Shown here one piece after another: positions 53,903-54,854 of a DNA stretch of 54,854 nt (position 1 is the stretch's first letter; each line of letters opens with the position of its first letter). Location: positions 1 through 54,854 of the forward strand of contig QXCR01000177.1 of the NCBI GenBank assembly GCA_004380135.1, in the 5' to 3' direction. The notes under the pieces are model-generated. The model was not told the origin of the DNA and did not search any database. It saw only the letters and a list, made by a program, of their open reading frames with translations. Made by a program: the position numbers and the translations under genes. This DNA comes from Stemphylium vesicarium (Eukaryota; Ascomycota; Dothideomycetes; Pleosporales; Pleosporaceae).

Positions 53903-54854
53903 ACGCCCCTAAAAAATGAAAAAGAGATGGGGTTTTGGAAGAGTCAGACCAGAAGAAAAAGCGAGCGAAAAGGAAAAGAAACGTACATGTCCAATATCCA
54001 ACGACTCTTTCTTTCCCTTAATGGTCTACACCTGGTGATGCGGCAAGATGATGAGATTGGAGAGTTCTCAGCAGTGCTGATACTTGACATGATAGTGTTT
54101 TTTTTCTACCTTTTGTTCAAACTTGCGTCAGGCCTCTGCTATTCCCAGCGTTTTTTTTTTCCATGTACATAGATCAGGATATACCATGACCCAACAACCG
54201 CTAATACATAGACTGCTTACTCTAGCCTCTCGCATCCTTCTCATATGTACGCTACTATGCTGGTTTGTCATACTATAACGTTCTTGCGCGTGAGCACTGA
54301 AACAATGAATGGAAACTCCCTACCCCACCATCATTATTCTCGACAACAGATAATTGACCCACATGCCACTTTCCGCACCTACTAACACTACCCTGCCCAC
54401 CCCGTAGGAAGAGGGGGAGGGGGGGTTTCTCATCAGCCACACTTACCTGCTCCATCTCCCATCTCGTCCCTGGTCTTTGAGCCAAATCCACGGTCTAACT
54501 AACAACCTATTTACCACTTTCCCACCGCAGCCACAGTTTTGCCGTCTCTACCCTAACTGCTACACTGCAAATTACCACCCCCCTCTCCCCATATCCCATA
54601 TCCCATTCTCACCAACGCACACACATCCCTTCCCATCAAAAAGCCGTTCATCTAGTGCAAACAGAGCCGACACCACACCAAGCAAAGGCGGAGCGATAGA
54701 CTCAGCCACTGTGATCACATTCTTGGGCGCAACCGCTTTTCAAAAGGCAATTAGAAGCGTTTCCCCTCTCCCTCCCATATCAATCTCTACTGTGGCTTCG
54801 CAGTCGATCTTACCTTTTCCGACACCTCCTGCATCCTACCTGCGAGAATTTAGC
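53903..54854. other. tetraspanin 3' flank and CT-rich upstream DNA at the window end
   Basis: No gene is supported. The start holds the tetraspanin 3' UTR. From about 54480 the DNA is rich in C/T tracts and CCC runs, as in many fungal promoters and leaders, so a plus-strand gene may begin just beyond the window. Confidence 0.45.

Overview
This window is a piece of a filamentous ascomycete genome, most likely a dothideomycete of the Pleosporales type (inferred from gene content and style, not from a search). Introns are mostly 50-140 bp with GTAAGT-like donors and CTAAC-like branch sites. Intergenic DNA is about balanced in G+C, and the left edge is a TA-rich transposon remnant that looks scarred by repeat-induced point mutation (RIP). 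The marker proteins (eS10, Sde2, Sen1, Mcm1, Gna1, Trm44) are eukaryotic housekeeping proteins in fungal form. Exon joins below were worked out by hand; in every multi-exon model given the reading phases close exactly.

Layout. 1-0.95 kb: decayed hAT transposase on the minus strand, with in-frame stops, followed by TA-rich DNA. 1-7.3 kb: sparse region with one doubtful small ORF, a 546-residue disordered protein and a decayed amidohydrolase/decarboxylase gene. 7.3-13.1 kb: signalling genes, namely a RasGEF fused to a Ras-like P-loop domain and a protein kinase with HND and DFS motifs. 13.5-21.7 kb: metabolic genes, namely a secreted BBE-type flavin oxidase, a seven-helix rhodopsin-type membrane protein, a CocE/NonD (S15) hydrolase and a LovC-like enoyl reductase. 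They resemble the accessory part of a secondary-metabolite locus, but no PKS, NRPS or terpene synthase is present. 21.9-24.7 kb: a nucleoside 2-deoxyribosyltransferase-like protein followed on the same strand by a patatin-like phospholipase, probably with an unassigned C-terminal extension. 24.8-28.1 kb: a Cys-rich single-pass membrane protein and an M20-type N-carbamoyl amidohydrolase.

28.7-34.2 kb: conserved core genes. Sde2 and ribosomal protein eS10 are divergent from a 304 bp shared promoter; Trm44 and Gna1 follow. 34.8-37.1 kb: a large disordered protein with a C-terminal coiled coil. 38.6-44.7 kb: the Sen1 RNA/DNA helicase. 45.4-47.5 kb: an APC-family amino acid/choline-type permease. 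50.0-50.9 kb: the MADS-box factor Mcm1. 53.0-53.9 kb: a small tetraspanin. Long gene-poor stretches flank Mcm1 (2.5 kb downstream, 2.1 kb upstream).

Most striking points: (1) the adjacent deoxyribosyltransferase-like and patatin genes, two enzyme folds that also occur in immune-type systems; (2) the RIP-broken hAT element and the frameshift-broken amidohydrolase; (3) a 14-nt micro-exon in the eS10 gene, which shares its promoter region with the splicing factor Sde2; (4) the GTPase-like domain fused to the RasGEF. No CRISPR array, rRNA or convincing tRNA was seen.
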